Shown: positions 43,563 through 52,264 of the stretch, piece after piece
Layout of the letters: each line of letters begins with the position of its first letter
Numbering within the stretch: the first letter of the stretch is position 1
Assembly: GCA_016124575.1 (NCBI GenBank)
Contig: WGNM01000016.1
Coordinates: forward strand, 124,001-188,000
Direction: 5' to 3'
Source: Cryomorphaceae bacterium
GTDB taxonomy: Bacteria; Bacteroidota; Bacteroidia; Flavobacteriales_D; Sanyastnellaceae
DNA: 64,000 bases
Translations under genes and position numbers: made by a program
Notes under the pieces: generated by a model
Database searches by the model: none
The model's input: only the letters and a program-made list of their open reading frames with translations
Told to the model about the DNA's origin: nothing

Positions 43563-44615
43563 ATGAAACTAACTACATTTTTGGATCAATATGATCCGCG
43601 TGTTTTGACACGACCATATATTATTGCGGAAGCAGGAGTGAATCATGAAGGGTCGATGGAATTGGCCAAACGACTCATAGATGAAGCCGCTGAAGGAGGT
43701 GCTCATGCTATCAAGTTTCAGACCTACAAGGCTGAGACCATAGCGAGTAAAGACAGTCCGTACTACTGGGACATCACCAAAGAGCCTACTCAATCGCAAT
43801 TTGAGCTTTTCAAGAAATACGACTCATTTTGGAAGAACGAGTACGAAACCCTTGCGCGTTATTGCGAAACAGCCGGTATTGAATTCATGAGTACCCCGTT
43901 TGATGTTGAGTCAGCTCATTTTTTGAATGACATGATGTCAGTATTTAAAATATCCTCATCCGACATCACCAACCTGCCCTTCATAGACATCATGTGTGGG
44001 TTTGGCAAACCGATTATTCTTTCTACCGGAGCATCGTATTTGTGGGAAGTACAGCAGGCTGTGGAGACCATAGAAAAGCATGGCAACAAACTGTGTTTGA
44101 TGCATTGCGTTCTGAACTATCCGACACAAGATCCGAATGCGCATTTGGGCATGATAAAGTCGTTGATACGCCATTTCCCTGACCACGTGCCTGGATACAG
44201 TGACCATACCCTTCCGAAAGACATGGAAGTAATGAAGATGGCAACCTTGTTGGGTGCTGCCGTGATTGAAAAGCACTTCAGTCATGATAAGACCCTGCCG
44301 GGGAATGACCATTACCACGCCATGGACAAAGAAGACATGAAGCATTTCAACGCCATCATGGACCGCACCTTTGAGCTACTGGGCAGTTTTAATCTCACAG
44401 CCTTGCCTGGCGAAGAGAAAGCCCGTCAAAATGCCCGTCGCAGTTTGGTTGCCAACAAAGAAATTCCGGCGGGCAAGAAAATTGAAGCCGCCGACCTTAC
44501 GTGGAAACGTCCGGCAAAAGGAATCAGTCCGAGACACTACACCGAAGTGCTTGGCAAAACCGCAGCACGCGACATCAACGAAGACGAAATACTACAGTGG
44601 AATGACCTACAATGA
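43563..44615 (+). CDS. NeuB-family nonulosonate synthase (full length)
   Basis: Condenses a 6-deoxy or N-acetylated hexosamine with phosphoenolpyruvate to make a nine-carbon sialic-acid-like sugar. The protein is 350 aa from the ATG at 43563 (MKLTTFLDQYD); an ATG at 43524 lies inside the SDR gene. Seen: TIM-barrel start YIIAEAGVNHEGSMELAKRLID, AIKFQTYKAE, the FMSTPFD block, GYSDHTLP and EKHFSHDKTLPGNDH, then a C-terminal antifreeze-like SAF domain (about residues 285-350). It could act as NeuB, LegI or PseI; the exact sugar is not decidable here. It overlaps the next gene by 14 nt. Confidence 0.9.
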   Translation: MKLTTFLDQYDPRVLTRPYIIAEAGVNHEGSMELAKRLIDEAAEGGAHAIKFQTYKAETIASKDSPYYWDITKEPTQSQFELFKKYDSFWKNEYETLARYCETAGIEFMSTPFDVESAHFLNDMMSVFKISSSDITNLPFIDIMCGFGKPIILSTGASYLWEVQQAVETIEKHGNKLCLMHCVLNYPTQDPNAHLGMIKSLIRHFPDHVPGYSDHTLPKDMEVMKMATLLGAAVIEKHFSHDKTLPGNDHYHAMDKEDMKHFNAIMDRTFELLGSFNLTALPGEEKARQNARRSLVANKEIPAGKKIEAADLTWKRPAKGISPRHYTEVLGKTAARDINEDEILQWNDLQ

Positions 44616-45888
44616 GGAGCGAGCACAAGAAATAGAAGACTATTTTGACCGCTTGTGGCCCATTTGTCGGAGTCTCACAGGGCAAGGAGTGCGCGATAGT
44701 TTGAAGATTCTCTCCGCATTGGTACCTATGGACATCCACCGCGTAAAAAGTGGGAGTCAGGTATTTGATTGGACCATACCCAAAGAGTGGAACATCCGCG
44801 CAGCGTATATAGAAACCCCTGACGGGCGGAGAATAGCCGACATAAGTAAAAACAACCTACATGTTATAAACTATTCGACCCCTGTAAACGCTGAGATTGC
44901 CTATGCTGACCTTGTAAGTCGCATACGCACCCTACCTGATCAACCCGACGCCATACCTTATGTGACCTCATATTACAACGAAACATGGGGCTTTTGTTTA
45001 TCGCACAACGAGTTTAAAACACTGCCTACCGAGGGAGTTTACCGCGTTTTTATAGACAGCGAACTCACCGACGGATTTTTGGATTATGGCGAAGCAGTGT
45101 TGCCTGGCAGCAGCGATCAGGAAGTCCTTTTCTCGACCTACGTTTGTCATCCGAGCATGGCCAATAACGAATTGAGTGGCCCCTTGGTGCAAGCCTTTTT
45201 ATACCGAGAGATCGCAAAAATCAAGAATCGTAAGTACACCTATCGATTTGTATTTGCTCCAGAGACCATTGGAGTAATCGCATATCTCGACCGCATCGGT
45301 CAGCACCTCAAAGAAAAGCTAGTGGCTGGATATGTCATCACTTGCATTGGCGACCGAGGCGGGTTTACCTACAAACAGTCGAAATGGAAAGATTGTGCGG
45401 CCGACAGGATAGCCAAGCACGTTTTAAAGCACCAAGAAGAGCCCTTCGAGATAATACCCTTCAGCATAGGAGGCAGTGACGAGCGACAGTATTGTTCACC
45501 TGGCTTTAATTTACCTGTAGGATCGTTGATGCGCACCATGTACCAGCGCTTTGAGGAGTATCACACCTCCCTCGACAACAAAGAATTCATATCGTTTCCG
45601 CATTTGGATCGCAGCGTAGCCGTTTACAGCCAAATCGTGAAGGCATTGGAATTAAACGAAACGTATGTAAACTCAATTCCATACTGTGAGCCACAGCTCG
45701 GAAAACGGGGCATGTATCCATCCAGCATAAATCCAGATTTCCAGCGAGAATCAGTTCATAACCTCATGCATTTTTTAACTTACGCCGATGGCCGGCACGA
45801 TATGATAGAGATAGCTGAGTTGCGTGACCGATCGATTTTCGACTTCGCAGACATCATTCATCTTTGTCGTGAAAAAGGCCTCATTTAA
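44602..45888 (+). CDS. DUF4910 / aminopeptidase-like zinc hydrolase of glycan clusters
   Basis: 428-aa protein of the DUF4910 (older DUF2172) type, an M28-like zinc peptidase fold seen repeatedly in surface-polysaccharide loci; its reaction is unknown, perhaps deacylation or amide cleavage of a sugar. Seen: YFDRLWPICRSLTGQGVRDSL at the start, the DWTIPKEWNI block, a metal-like STYVCHPSMANNELSG motif, FAPETIGVIAYL, GDRGGFTYK and GGSDERQYCSPGF. The ATG at 44602 is used because upstream in-frame ATGs lie inside the NeuB gene. It is tightly coupled to NeuB upstream. Confidence 0.82.
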   Translation: MTYNEERAQEIEDYFDRLWPICRSLTGQGVRDSLKILSALVPMDIHRVKSGSQVFDWTIPKEWNIRAAYIETPDGRRIADISKNNLHVINYSTPVNAEIAYADLVSRIRTLPDQPDAIPYVTSYYNETWGFCLSHNEFKTLPTEGVYRVFIDSELTDGFLDYGEAVLPGSSDQEVLFSTYVCHPSMANNELSGPLVQAFLYREIAKIKNRKYTYRFVFAPETIGVIAYLDRIGQHLKEKLVAGYVITCIGDRGGFTYKQSKWKDCAADRIAKHVLKHQEEPFEIIPFSIGGSDERQYCSPGFNLPVGSLMRTMYQRFEEYHTSLDNKEFISFPHLDRSVAVYSQIVKALELNETYVNSIPYCEPQLGKRGMYPSSINPDFQRESVHNLMHFLTYADGRHDMIEIAELRDRSIFDFADIIHLCREKGLI

Positions 45889-45890
45889 GT

Positions 45891-47354
45891 ATGTTAAAAT
45901 TCATTTTTAAAAATGCTGCCCTTTATACCATAGCGAACCAGATTCCCATGTTCGCGAATTTGATATTGCTTCCCATTATTAGCAAATTTCTCAACAAAGA
46001 AGATTACTACATATTTGGAACCGTGCTCGCATATGGAGGAGTAATCAGTGTTTTTAGCAATTTCGGCTTGATACCCTCCTTTCAGAACGCCTTTTTCAAA
46101 GAGCGGGAAAATTTTAAATCTAGATATGGAGATTTGATGTACTTCTTAATTCGGTATCGCATTTTGTATACCGCCGTGCTTGCAACAGTGATTTACACAT
46201 TCTTCAAAGACGATTTAACACCCGGTAGGCTTTTCGCTGTTATCTTCTTGTATGTCACCCCTTCTATGTTCTTAGACTTGTATAAAACCTTAGGATTGCG
46301 ATATTATCAGTTCAACCACCGACATTCAGAAGTCCATAAAATTACACTTCTAAGCGGTATAATTACAGTTATCTCAACCTTCACAACCGTTTATATCCTC
46401 GAGCTACATTACTTCGGTTGGTTTATTTCCTTGTTCATTGGAAACGTCTTTCAGGGCATGTATTTCAGGTACAAGCTGCGCACCGTAGAGCAACTATTGC
46501 CAGCTAAAGATCCCGACAGAGCATATATTAAATCATGCATACGTTTTGGGCTGCCCACCATACCGCACAACTACAGCAGTTATTTATTAAACACCGCCGA
46601 CCGATTGATATTGGATCAGTATAAAACCGCTGGCGACGTGCAAAGCGGCGACATAGGCCTGTATAACGTAGCGTATGGATTTGCAGGTTATTTCGACAAT
46701 TTGAACGGACAAATAAACAGCGTAGTATCGCCCATATACTTCGACATGTTTGCTAGAAACGACAACAAAGCCAACCACATCGTAAGACAAATGACCTTCG
46801 TTTGGTTTGCGATAATACTTGCCATGGCATTTTTGCTCTCCATTTGGTCGAAAGAGATCTTTTATTTGCTGTACATTCAGAATACCGATCAATTGCAAGA
46901 CGCATATAAGTATTCTATATTTCTATTTATGGCATTTACATATCGCCCCATGTATGTGGCTGCTGTAGACAGAGCCATCTTCAACGAACGCTCATTAGGT
47001 CTGTTAAAAATATCACTTGCAGCTGGCATTCTAAACGTAGTTTTAAATATCATATTTATTCCATTCTACGGAGTACAGGCGGCCATATTCGCTACCTTTT
47101 TGGCTTATATGTACCAAGGATTTTCAGGGCATTTTTTCAAAGATTTCAGAAAGTACATCACCTTGAAGTATTATCCCATAGTCATGCTGCTCATCATCTT
47201 TCTTGTTAGTGCAGCAGCGTGGTGGATAGTCGAATTTGCGATTTTATCGAAAGTCCTATTAACGGCCACATTGCTACTGGGTATTGTCATCTTCTATTAC
47301 AAATTCGGAAAATCGTTCATTTCAAACCTCAACCACGTGAAGCACCATGGCTGA
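45891..47354 (+). CDS. Wzx-type polysaccharide flippase
   Basis: Integral membrane protein of the MATE/MOP superfamily (oligosaccharide flippase), 487 aa with about 12-14 hydrophobic segments, moving undecaprenyl-linked oligosaccharide to the periplasm. Seen: N-terminal YTIANQIPMFANLILLPIISKFL, and charged loops with RFGLPTIPHNYSSYLL and DRLILDQYK typical of flippases. It overlaps the next gene by 8 nt. No separate Wzy-like polymerase was recognised in the window. Confidence 0.88.
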   Translation: MLKFIFKNAALYTIANQIPMFANLILLPIISKFLNKEDYYIFGTVLAYGGVISVFSNFGLIPSFQNAFFKERENFKSRYGDLMYFLIRYRILYTAVLATVIYTFFKDDLTPGRLFAVIFLYVTPSMFLDLYKTLGLRYYQFNHRHSEVHKITLLSGIITVISTFTTVYILELHYFGWFISLFIGNVFQGMYFRYKLRTVEQLLPAKDPDRAYIKSCIRFGLPTIPHNYSSYLLNTADRLILDQYKTAGDVQSGDIGLYNVAYGFAGYFDNLNGQINSVVSPIYFDMFARNDNKANHIVRQMTFVWFAIILAMAFLLSIWSKEIFYLLYIQNTDQLQDAYKYSIFLFMAFTYRPMYVAAVDRAIFNERSLGLLKISLAAGILNVVLNIIFIPFYGVQAAIFATFLAYMYQGFSGHFFKDFRKYITLKYYPIVMLLIIFLVSAAAWWIVEFAILSKVLLTATLLLGIVIFYYKFGKSFISNLNHVKHHG

Positions 47355-48732
47355 TGCACTCTTCACCACCTTAAATTCCTTTGTGGAAGGAAAATTGAAC
47401 GACCCTGAGCTTACGCAAGGACGCCAATTCAACTATTATAAAGTTGTACAGCACGCCCTAGTTTATTCGCAACTAAACGCCAACAACAAACTCATAGCCA
47501 ACAACATAGGCAAACCTGTATTTCAACAGCGCGCCAAGTATAGGCTGAAAGGACTTTTACGAAACACACCTCCTGTTGAGAAACTTTCAACCTACCTAAT
47601 CATTGAAGGCGGCAGGGCCGTGAAAGACGAGCGAGGAGAATACGTTTCTGTATTTTTTCACCACATCAAATCATTGTTTAGGCGAACAGAGTACAGTATT
47701 GTGGAGAATCGAGTGCAATCGGAATTGGAAGAATACGACGTGCACCTTTCAGCATTGCAGCAATTGGGCAATCGGTCATTGGCAAAAGAAGAAATTGTCA
47801 TTTTGCGCGACATCAACCACGTTTATCGCAAGCTAGAGACATCGAAAAACTTCACAGAGGTCGAATTGCGTTACATCTCCAGCGCCTTTCACATCTTCTT
47901 CGAAGACTACCACCGGTATTACCAGTTGCTCGATGGATCGGAAGTTAAGATCGTGTTCAGCGAATCGCATTATCACAAAGAAGGGCTGATAGCTGCAGCC
48001 AAGCAAAAAGGCATACTGTTCATAGAATTGCAGCACGGATTGATCTCCCGGAAAGACCTTTATTACGTTTACGGCCAGCACCTTCGCGCCCATGCTGACA
48101 AAGCACTTTTCCCCGACAAAGTTTTCGTTTTTGGAGCATATTGGAAATCGATGCTACTTGATGGCAGCGAGCATGACCCGGAGAACATTATAGTCACTGG
48201 TGACTATAGTTATTCTCAGACAAAAGAGATTACTGGCGACAAGCAAAACATCATTTTTATTGGCGCGCAGAAAAACATGGGAGAGTATTACGTGCCCTAC
48301 ATACAATTTCTGCTCGACAGCATAATACCGCAGCATCCCGAATGGGAAGTTTGGGTGAAGCTGCACCCTTTTGAGAAAGATCCTGCGCAATACCATCAGT
48401 TGGCGCAACACCCGAAACTGAAGATTTTCGGCAACGAATCTAGTCTGCACCACATTTTAAGTGTTTGTAAGATCCAAATCAGCATTTACAGCACCACCTT
48501 TTACGACGCTTTGGGCTATGACGTCTTAAATTTATCGTTGCAATCGTATTCACAAAGTGCTGATTACGCAGCCGACATGGTGCACGAAGGCATAGCCTTA
48601 GCCTTGGCAATTGGCGAAGACCCCGTAGAGAAATATGCCACGACAGGAATTCAATCGATGCTTTCGAGAGAAGACATTTACGCCACCTTCGACCCGGATA
48701 ACTTCAAAAAAATCATCATAGAATTAAGTTGA
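47347..48732 (+). CDS. GT-B-like putative nonulosonate/capsule glycosyltransferase
   Basis: 461 aa, family not firmly recognised. The C-terminal half (about 280-450) looks like a Rossmann sugar-nucleotide domain, with IIFIGAQKNMGEYYVPYI, VKLHPFEKD (an HP motif as in bacterial sialyl- and polysialyltransferases) and ISIYSTTFYDALGYDVLNL. The middle holds FIELQHGLISRKDLYY, resembling capsule glycosyltransferases. No signal peptide or membrane segments. It may transfer the nonulosonic acid made by this cluster. It follows the flippase with an 8-nt overlap. Confidence 0.6.
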   Translation: MADALFTTLNSFVEGKLNDPELTQGRQFNYYKVVQHALVYSQLNANNKLIANNIGKPVFQQRAKYRLKGLLRNTPPVEKLSTYLIIEGGRAVKDERGEYVSVFFHHIKSLFRRTEYSIVENRVQSELEEYDVHLSALQQLGNRSLAKEEIVILRDINHVYRKLETSKNFTEVELRYISSAFHIFFEDYHRYYQLLDGSEVKIVFSESHYHKEGLIAAAKQKGILFIELQHGLISRKDLYYVYGQHLRAHADKALFPDKVFVFGAYWKSMLLDGSEHDPENIIVTGDYSYSQTKEITGDKQNIIFIGAQKNMGEYYVPYIQFLLDSIIPQHPEWEVWVKLHPFEKDPAQYHQLAQHPKLKIFGNESSLHHILSVCKIQISIYSTTFYDALGYDVLNLSLQSYSQSADYAADMVHEGIALALAIGEDPVEKYATTGIQSMLSREDIYATFDPDNFKKIIIELS

Positions 48733-48799
48733 TGTGATTTTTCCTTAACTTTCAGACACAGCAGGTTGTTGACCTCAACCAAACTAACTCTTGAAGATA

Positions 48800-50488
48800 A
48801 TGAAAAAGCACATTTTGGGATTAACCACGATGCTTATTAGCCTATTTTCCATTGGCCAGGAAAATCCGGGTACAGCAGTAAACATAGTACTTTCCGATTA
48901 TTTATTCAACACATACAACAGCGTTTCATGCACCACCGCAAGTGGCAGTTTGGGAAGCTCTGGTTCTGGTGTTGCAGTTTGTGCTGGTACCGATGCAAAC
49001 GACGTTTGGTATCGTTTCACCTCGAACACACAGGCGGTTCGGATATCAGGAACTACATCGACATTTGATATGGTTTTGGAAATAATTGCAGTAACAGGAA
49101 TGACGAGTATGGCCTGTCAAGACGCCGTTGCTGGAGTTGGAGGAGAGACACTACGTGCTTCAGGCCTAACAATTGGCCAAGACTATTATTTGCGGATACA
49201 TTCTAGCAACGGAACTGCTGGTTCGTTCAGTTTTTGTGCTGAATACCTCCCTTCCGCATCTGTGCGAAACGGCTGGTACCCTGTTTTCACCCCAGACGAC
49301 GGACTTCCAGGATATAAAATCAATCAGAACGTTGTCCGCACTACATACACCCCCTTCAACGGCCTAATTCAAGGAACAAGATGGATGTTTGAGGACACTT
49401 CAAACGGGGATCAGTTCGTATATACCGTGACTGGAACCAATGGCGTAGTTAGTTTGAATACCATCGGCGGCTTGTGTTTTGGAAAAACATACGATGTTTC
49501 CGTTGAACTTAGGGTCGACAATTTTTGGTGTGGATATTCAGTAGTTCGGCAGATCTACACGGAAGCTGTCCCTACTACCACCGTTGAGCCAGCCTATGTT
49601 GGTCTAACATACGATTTAAGTCAAGACATAAAAGCGATTTTTGTAGGGTCAGGACAGAACTTAGAATGGCGATTCATTACGAACAACAACAACGACACCA
49701 TATTGCATTCTGGCCTTAACTCATCTAGCCACGCCTATTTCAGCGACATGGATTGCATGCGCTACAACCGCATTTATACCGTTGAGGTGCGAGCTGAGTA
49801 TTGCGGCGTTTTTGGACCCTGGAGTGCACCTGTTGTTATCATCATAGAGCCTTTGCCCTATGTCAACGTCTTGCCACAATATTGCAACACCACCCAATTT
49901 CCTGGTGTGACCTTAATTTGCGACTTTCTTGAGATTGTAGATTCCTACGCCTGGCAGCTCACCCCTATTCAAGAAGGCGACCCCACCATGACCCCCATTG
50001 GTCCGGCCATTGTGACCTATTCTGTGAATACTACAGCCCTCTACTTGTTACCATTGGGATTGCAGTTCGGAACGACCTACCGCGTTGGAGTAAAGCCCCT
50101 ACTCGGGACACTTGACTCATGCAACGACCCACAAGAAGGAGATTATGGATTCTTTTGTCCGATTACTATAGGAAATCCAACTGCACCTCCAATTCTTCCG
50201 CGCAGCGTATATTTTGACAGCGATGCCCGTATTGGAGAATTGGGAGTGTTCCCAAATCCAACAACCAATGGAATGGTAACCCTATCATTGCAAGACATAC
50301 ATGTATCTGGAGAGGGAAGCGTAGAAGTATACGACCTACAAGGAAAGCTTGTCTGCGCCGACTATTTTGCCGCATTGGAAGAAGCCACTTTCATCGAATT
50401 AAACTTGAGTGATCAGGCGCCAGGCAAATACAACATCGTGCTTCACGGCAATGGATTTAAGCAAAGCACATCTGTTGTGGTTCAATAA
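48800..50488 (+). CDS. T9SS cargo protein inside the glycan cluster
   Basis: 562-aa exported protein with no enzymatic domain recognised. The ATG at 48800 is chosen over a TTG at 48791. Seen: signal peptide (1-20, ending SIGQ), a PPC-like module (about 25-155, DANDVWYRFTSN), repeated fibronectin-like regions (VRTTYTPFNGLIQGTRW; LGLQFGTTYRVGVKPLL) that resemble the C-terminal third of the 1321-aa protein, and a T9SS type A sorting domain at the end (VFPNPTTNGMVTL...APGKYNIVLHG...STSVVVQ). It is flanked by the only sizeable gaps in the cluster (67 and 96 nt), so it may have its own promoter. Confidence 0.85.
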   Translation: MKKHILGLTTMLISLFSIGQENPGTAVNIVLSDYLFNTYNSVSCTTASGSLGSSGSGVAVCAGTDANDVWYRFTSNTQAVRISGTTSTFDMVLEIIAVTGMTSMACQDAVAGVGGETLRASGLTIGQDYYLRIHSSNGTAGSFSFCAEYLPSASVRNGWYPVFTPDDGLPGYKINQNVVRTTYTPFNGLIQGTRWMFEDTSNGDQFVYTVTGTNGVVSLNTIGGLCFGKTYDVSVELRVDNFWCGYSVVRQIYTEAVPTTTVEPAYVGLTYDLSQDIKAIFVGSGQNLEWRFITNNNNDTILHSGLNSSSHAYFSDMDCMRYNRIYTVEVRAEYCGVFGPWSAPVVIIIEPLPYVNVLPQYCNTTQFPGVTLICDFLEIVDSYAWQLTPIQEGDPTMTPIGPAIVTYSVNTTALYLLPLGLQFGTTYRVGVKPLLGTLDSCNDPQEGDYGFFCPITIGNPTAPPILPRSVYFDSDARIGELGVFPNPTTNGMVTLSLQDIHVSGEGSVEVYDLQGKLVCADYFAALEEATFIELNLSDQAPGKYNIVLHGNGFKQSTSVVVQ

Positions 50489-50584
50489 CTAGAAAAGTGA
50501 ATTAGAATTGTTAGAAACTTACGCCTCCGACTGGTCATTTTCCGAGGTCAAAACGGCAATTTTGCATTGGAAACGAATCCATTG

Positions 50585-51676
50585 ATGAGCAACCTGAAGT
50601 TTAAGACATTTCTTTCTGACGAAGGCTACGGACATATTGTGAGGCAGCGCGCCATCATTGAAGCCATGCGGAGTTTGAATAGCGATCTCGACATTACCAT
50701 TCAAACATCTCGACATCTTGAAGCTGCCAAGCACCTGATCAAAGGGGTTAAAACCATTGATCGATATAACAACATCACCTGGCACAAAGGTCAGAATGGC
50801 TCACCCGATCTCGATTTGATTTTCAATGAATACGAAACCTATTTTGACCGATCGGTAGCATTTGTCGAAAATGAATTGGCCGAATGGGAAGGTTACGACT
50901 TTCTCATTTCAGACTTCGTTTATGAAGCATTTCCACTTGCCATGCGACAAGGAGTGCCTGCATTTGGCGTTGCGCATTTCACCTGGGATTGGTTTTTTGC
51001 AAAGCTCTATCCCCCGCCCATTTCAACCAAAGTAATGAATAGCTTCTTTAGGATGGCCAAGCAGGCAACAGCCCTGTATTTTCCACCATTTACGCCTGAA
51101 GAAATATTGCGTTACTACCACGAAAATGCCATTCAAGTTCCTTTGATCATGCGATCAGAGATCAACCACAAATCCACTGCACCCAACAGTAAGTTCAAAG
51201 TACTGATTATGGATAGCGGTGCTGGCGTATTGCGACAATCGATATTAAAAGCAATGAGAGCAGTAGAAGAACTCACAGATTTTGAGTTTTTCGTATCCTC
51301 GAATCTCGATATCGAGCAAAGCAACATATCGTTTATTGACAAAGACGAACTCATGGTTGACTACATTGGTGAAATGAACCTTGTTATTGGCAGAGCTGGC
51401 TTCAATACAATTAGTGAGTGCATTGGACTACGAACGCCCATGTTGCTTATTGGAGAAGCCATGAATCCCGAAATGAACGAGAACATCTTGAACTTGAAAC
51501 GCGAAGGATTGGGAACATTCATCAGCATGGAAACATTTGAGACCGGATTGAATGAATATCTGCCTCATTTCCTTGATCACGAATACAAATCGTTGCTGCT
51601 CAACATGCAGAACCATGAACTACCTGTTGATGGCGCACATGTGATAGCTAGCAACATACTCGACAGGTTACAATGA
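50585..51676 (+). CDS. MurG/PseG-like GT-B glycosyltransferase
   Basis: 363 aa from the ATG at 50585; a TTG at 50567 is less likely. Seen: N-terminal FLSDEGYGHIVRQRAI (G-x-GH-x-x-R, as in PseG and MurG-like proteins), the FGVAHFTWDWFFAKLY block characteristic of a GT-B subgroup also found at the N-terminus of arabinokinases, and a C-terminal IGRAGFNTISECIGLRTPMLLIGE nucleotide-sugar motif. It may be a glycosyltransferase or a PseG-type UDP-sugar hydrolase feeding nonulosonate synthesis. The NeuA-like gene follows with ATGA overlap, which favours a link to nonulosonate. Confidence 0.72.
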   Translation: MSNLKFKTFLSDEGYGHIVRQRAIIEAMRSLNSDLDITIQTSRHLEAAKHLIKGVKTIDRYNNITWHKGQNGSPDLDLIFNEYETYFDRSVAFVENELAEWEGYDFLISDFVYEAFPLAMRQGVPAFGVAHFTWDWFFAKLYPPPISTKVMNSFFRMAKQATALYFPPFTPEEILRYYHENAIQVPLIMRSEINHKSTAPNSKFKVLIMDSGAGVLRQSILKAMRAVEELTDFEFFVSSNLDIEQSNISFIDKDELMVDYIGEMNLVIGRAGFNTISECIGLRTPMLLIGEAMNPEMNENILNLKREGLGTFISMETFETGLNEYLPHFLDHEYKSLLLNMQNHELPVDGAHVIASNILDRLQ

Positions 51677-52263
51677 GAACGATTGCCATCATTCCCGCCC
51701 GTGGCGGATCTAAGCGACTGATTGGGAAAAACATATACCCCCTGTTTGGAAAACCCCTATTGGCCTATACCATAGAAGCACTGCAAGCATGCGACTTTGT
51801 TGATGACATATACGTAAGTTCTGATGACGCGGCAATACTTGATGTGGCAGAAAAATGGGGAGCGAAAGGATTGAAACGTCCGGCTGAACTTGCCGACGAC
51901 AAGACCCCAAAAATAGTCGCCATACGCCAAGCCGTTGACGACCCAATTGTACTTGCAGAAGGAGAAGTAGAAAACGTAATTGTAGCTCAAGCAAATTCTC
52001 CGGAGCTGACGGCTGAAGATTTCAAACGCGGGTATGCCTTGATGACCGACCATCAATTGTGGGAAGTGATGAGTGCCGATGCGAATGGCGTGCAAAATGC
52101 AGCCTTTCGAATTGTTAAAAGACACGCATTGTTCAACACCTTTCTGAGCGCGCATTGCGGATTTGTGGTAGCGAACAACATCGACGTGCACACCATAGAA
52201 GACATTCACGCATTGGAGGCAGACCCAGTTTTCAAAGCCAAACAACACCCAAACGCCCAGTAA
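51673..52263 (+). CDS. NeuA-like CMP-acylneuraminate synthetase, short form
   Basis: Activates a nonulosonic acid with CTP to give the CMP-sugar donor. The protein is 196 aa, shorter than the usual 220-230. Seen: AIIPARGGSKRLIGKNI (CTP-binding start), YTIEALQAC, the DIYVSSDDAAI block and PAELADDKTPK. The middle QANSPELTAEDF replaces the more common QPTSPL motif. It could be NeuA, PseF or LegF. It overlaps the MurG/PseG-like gene upstream and is one base from asnB. Confidence 0.85.
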   Translation: MRTIAIIPARGGSKRLIGKNIYPLFGKPLLAYTIEALQACDFVDDIYVSSDDAAILDVAEKWGAKGLKRPAELADDKTPKIVAIRQAVDDPIVLAEGEVENVIVAQANSPELTAEDFKRGYALMTDHQLWEVMSADANGVQNAAFRIVKRHALFNTFLSAHCGFVVANNIDVHTIEDIHALEADPVFKAKQHPNAQ

Positions 52264-52264
52264 T

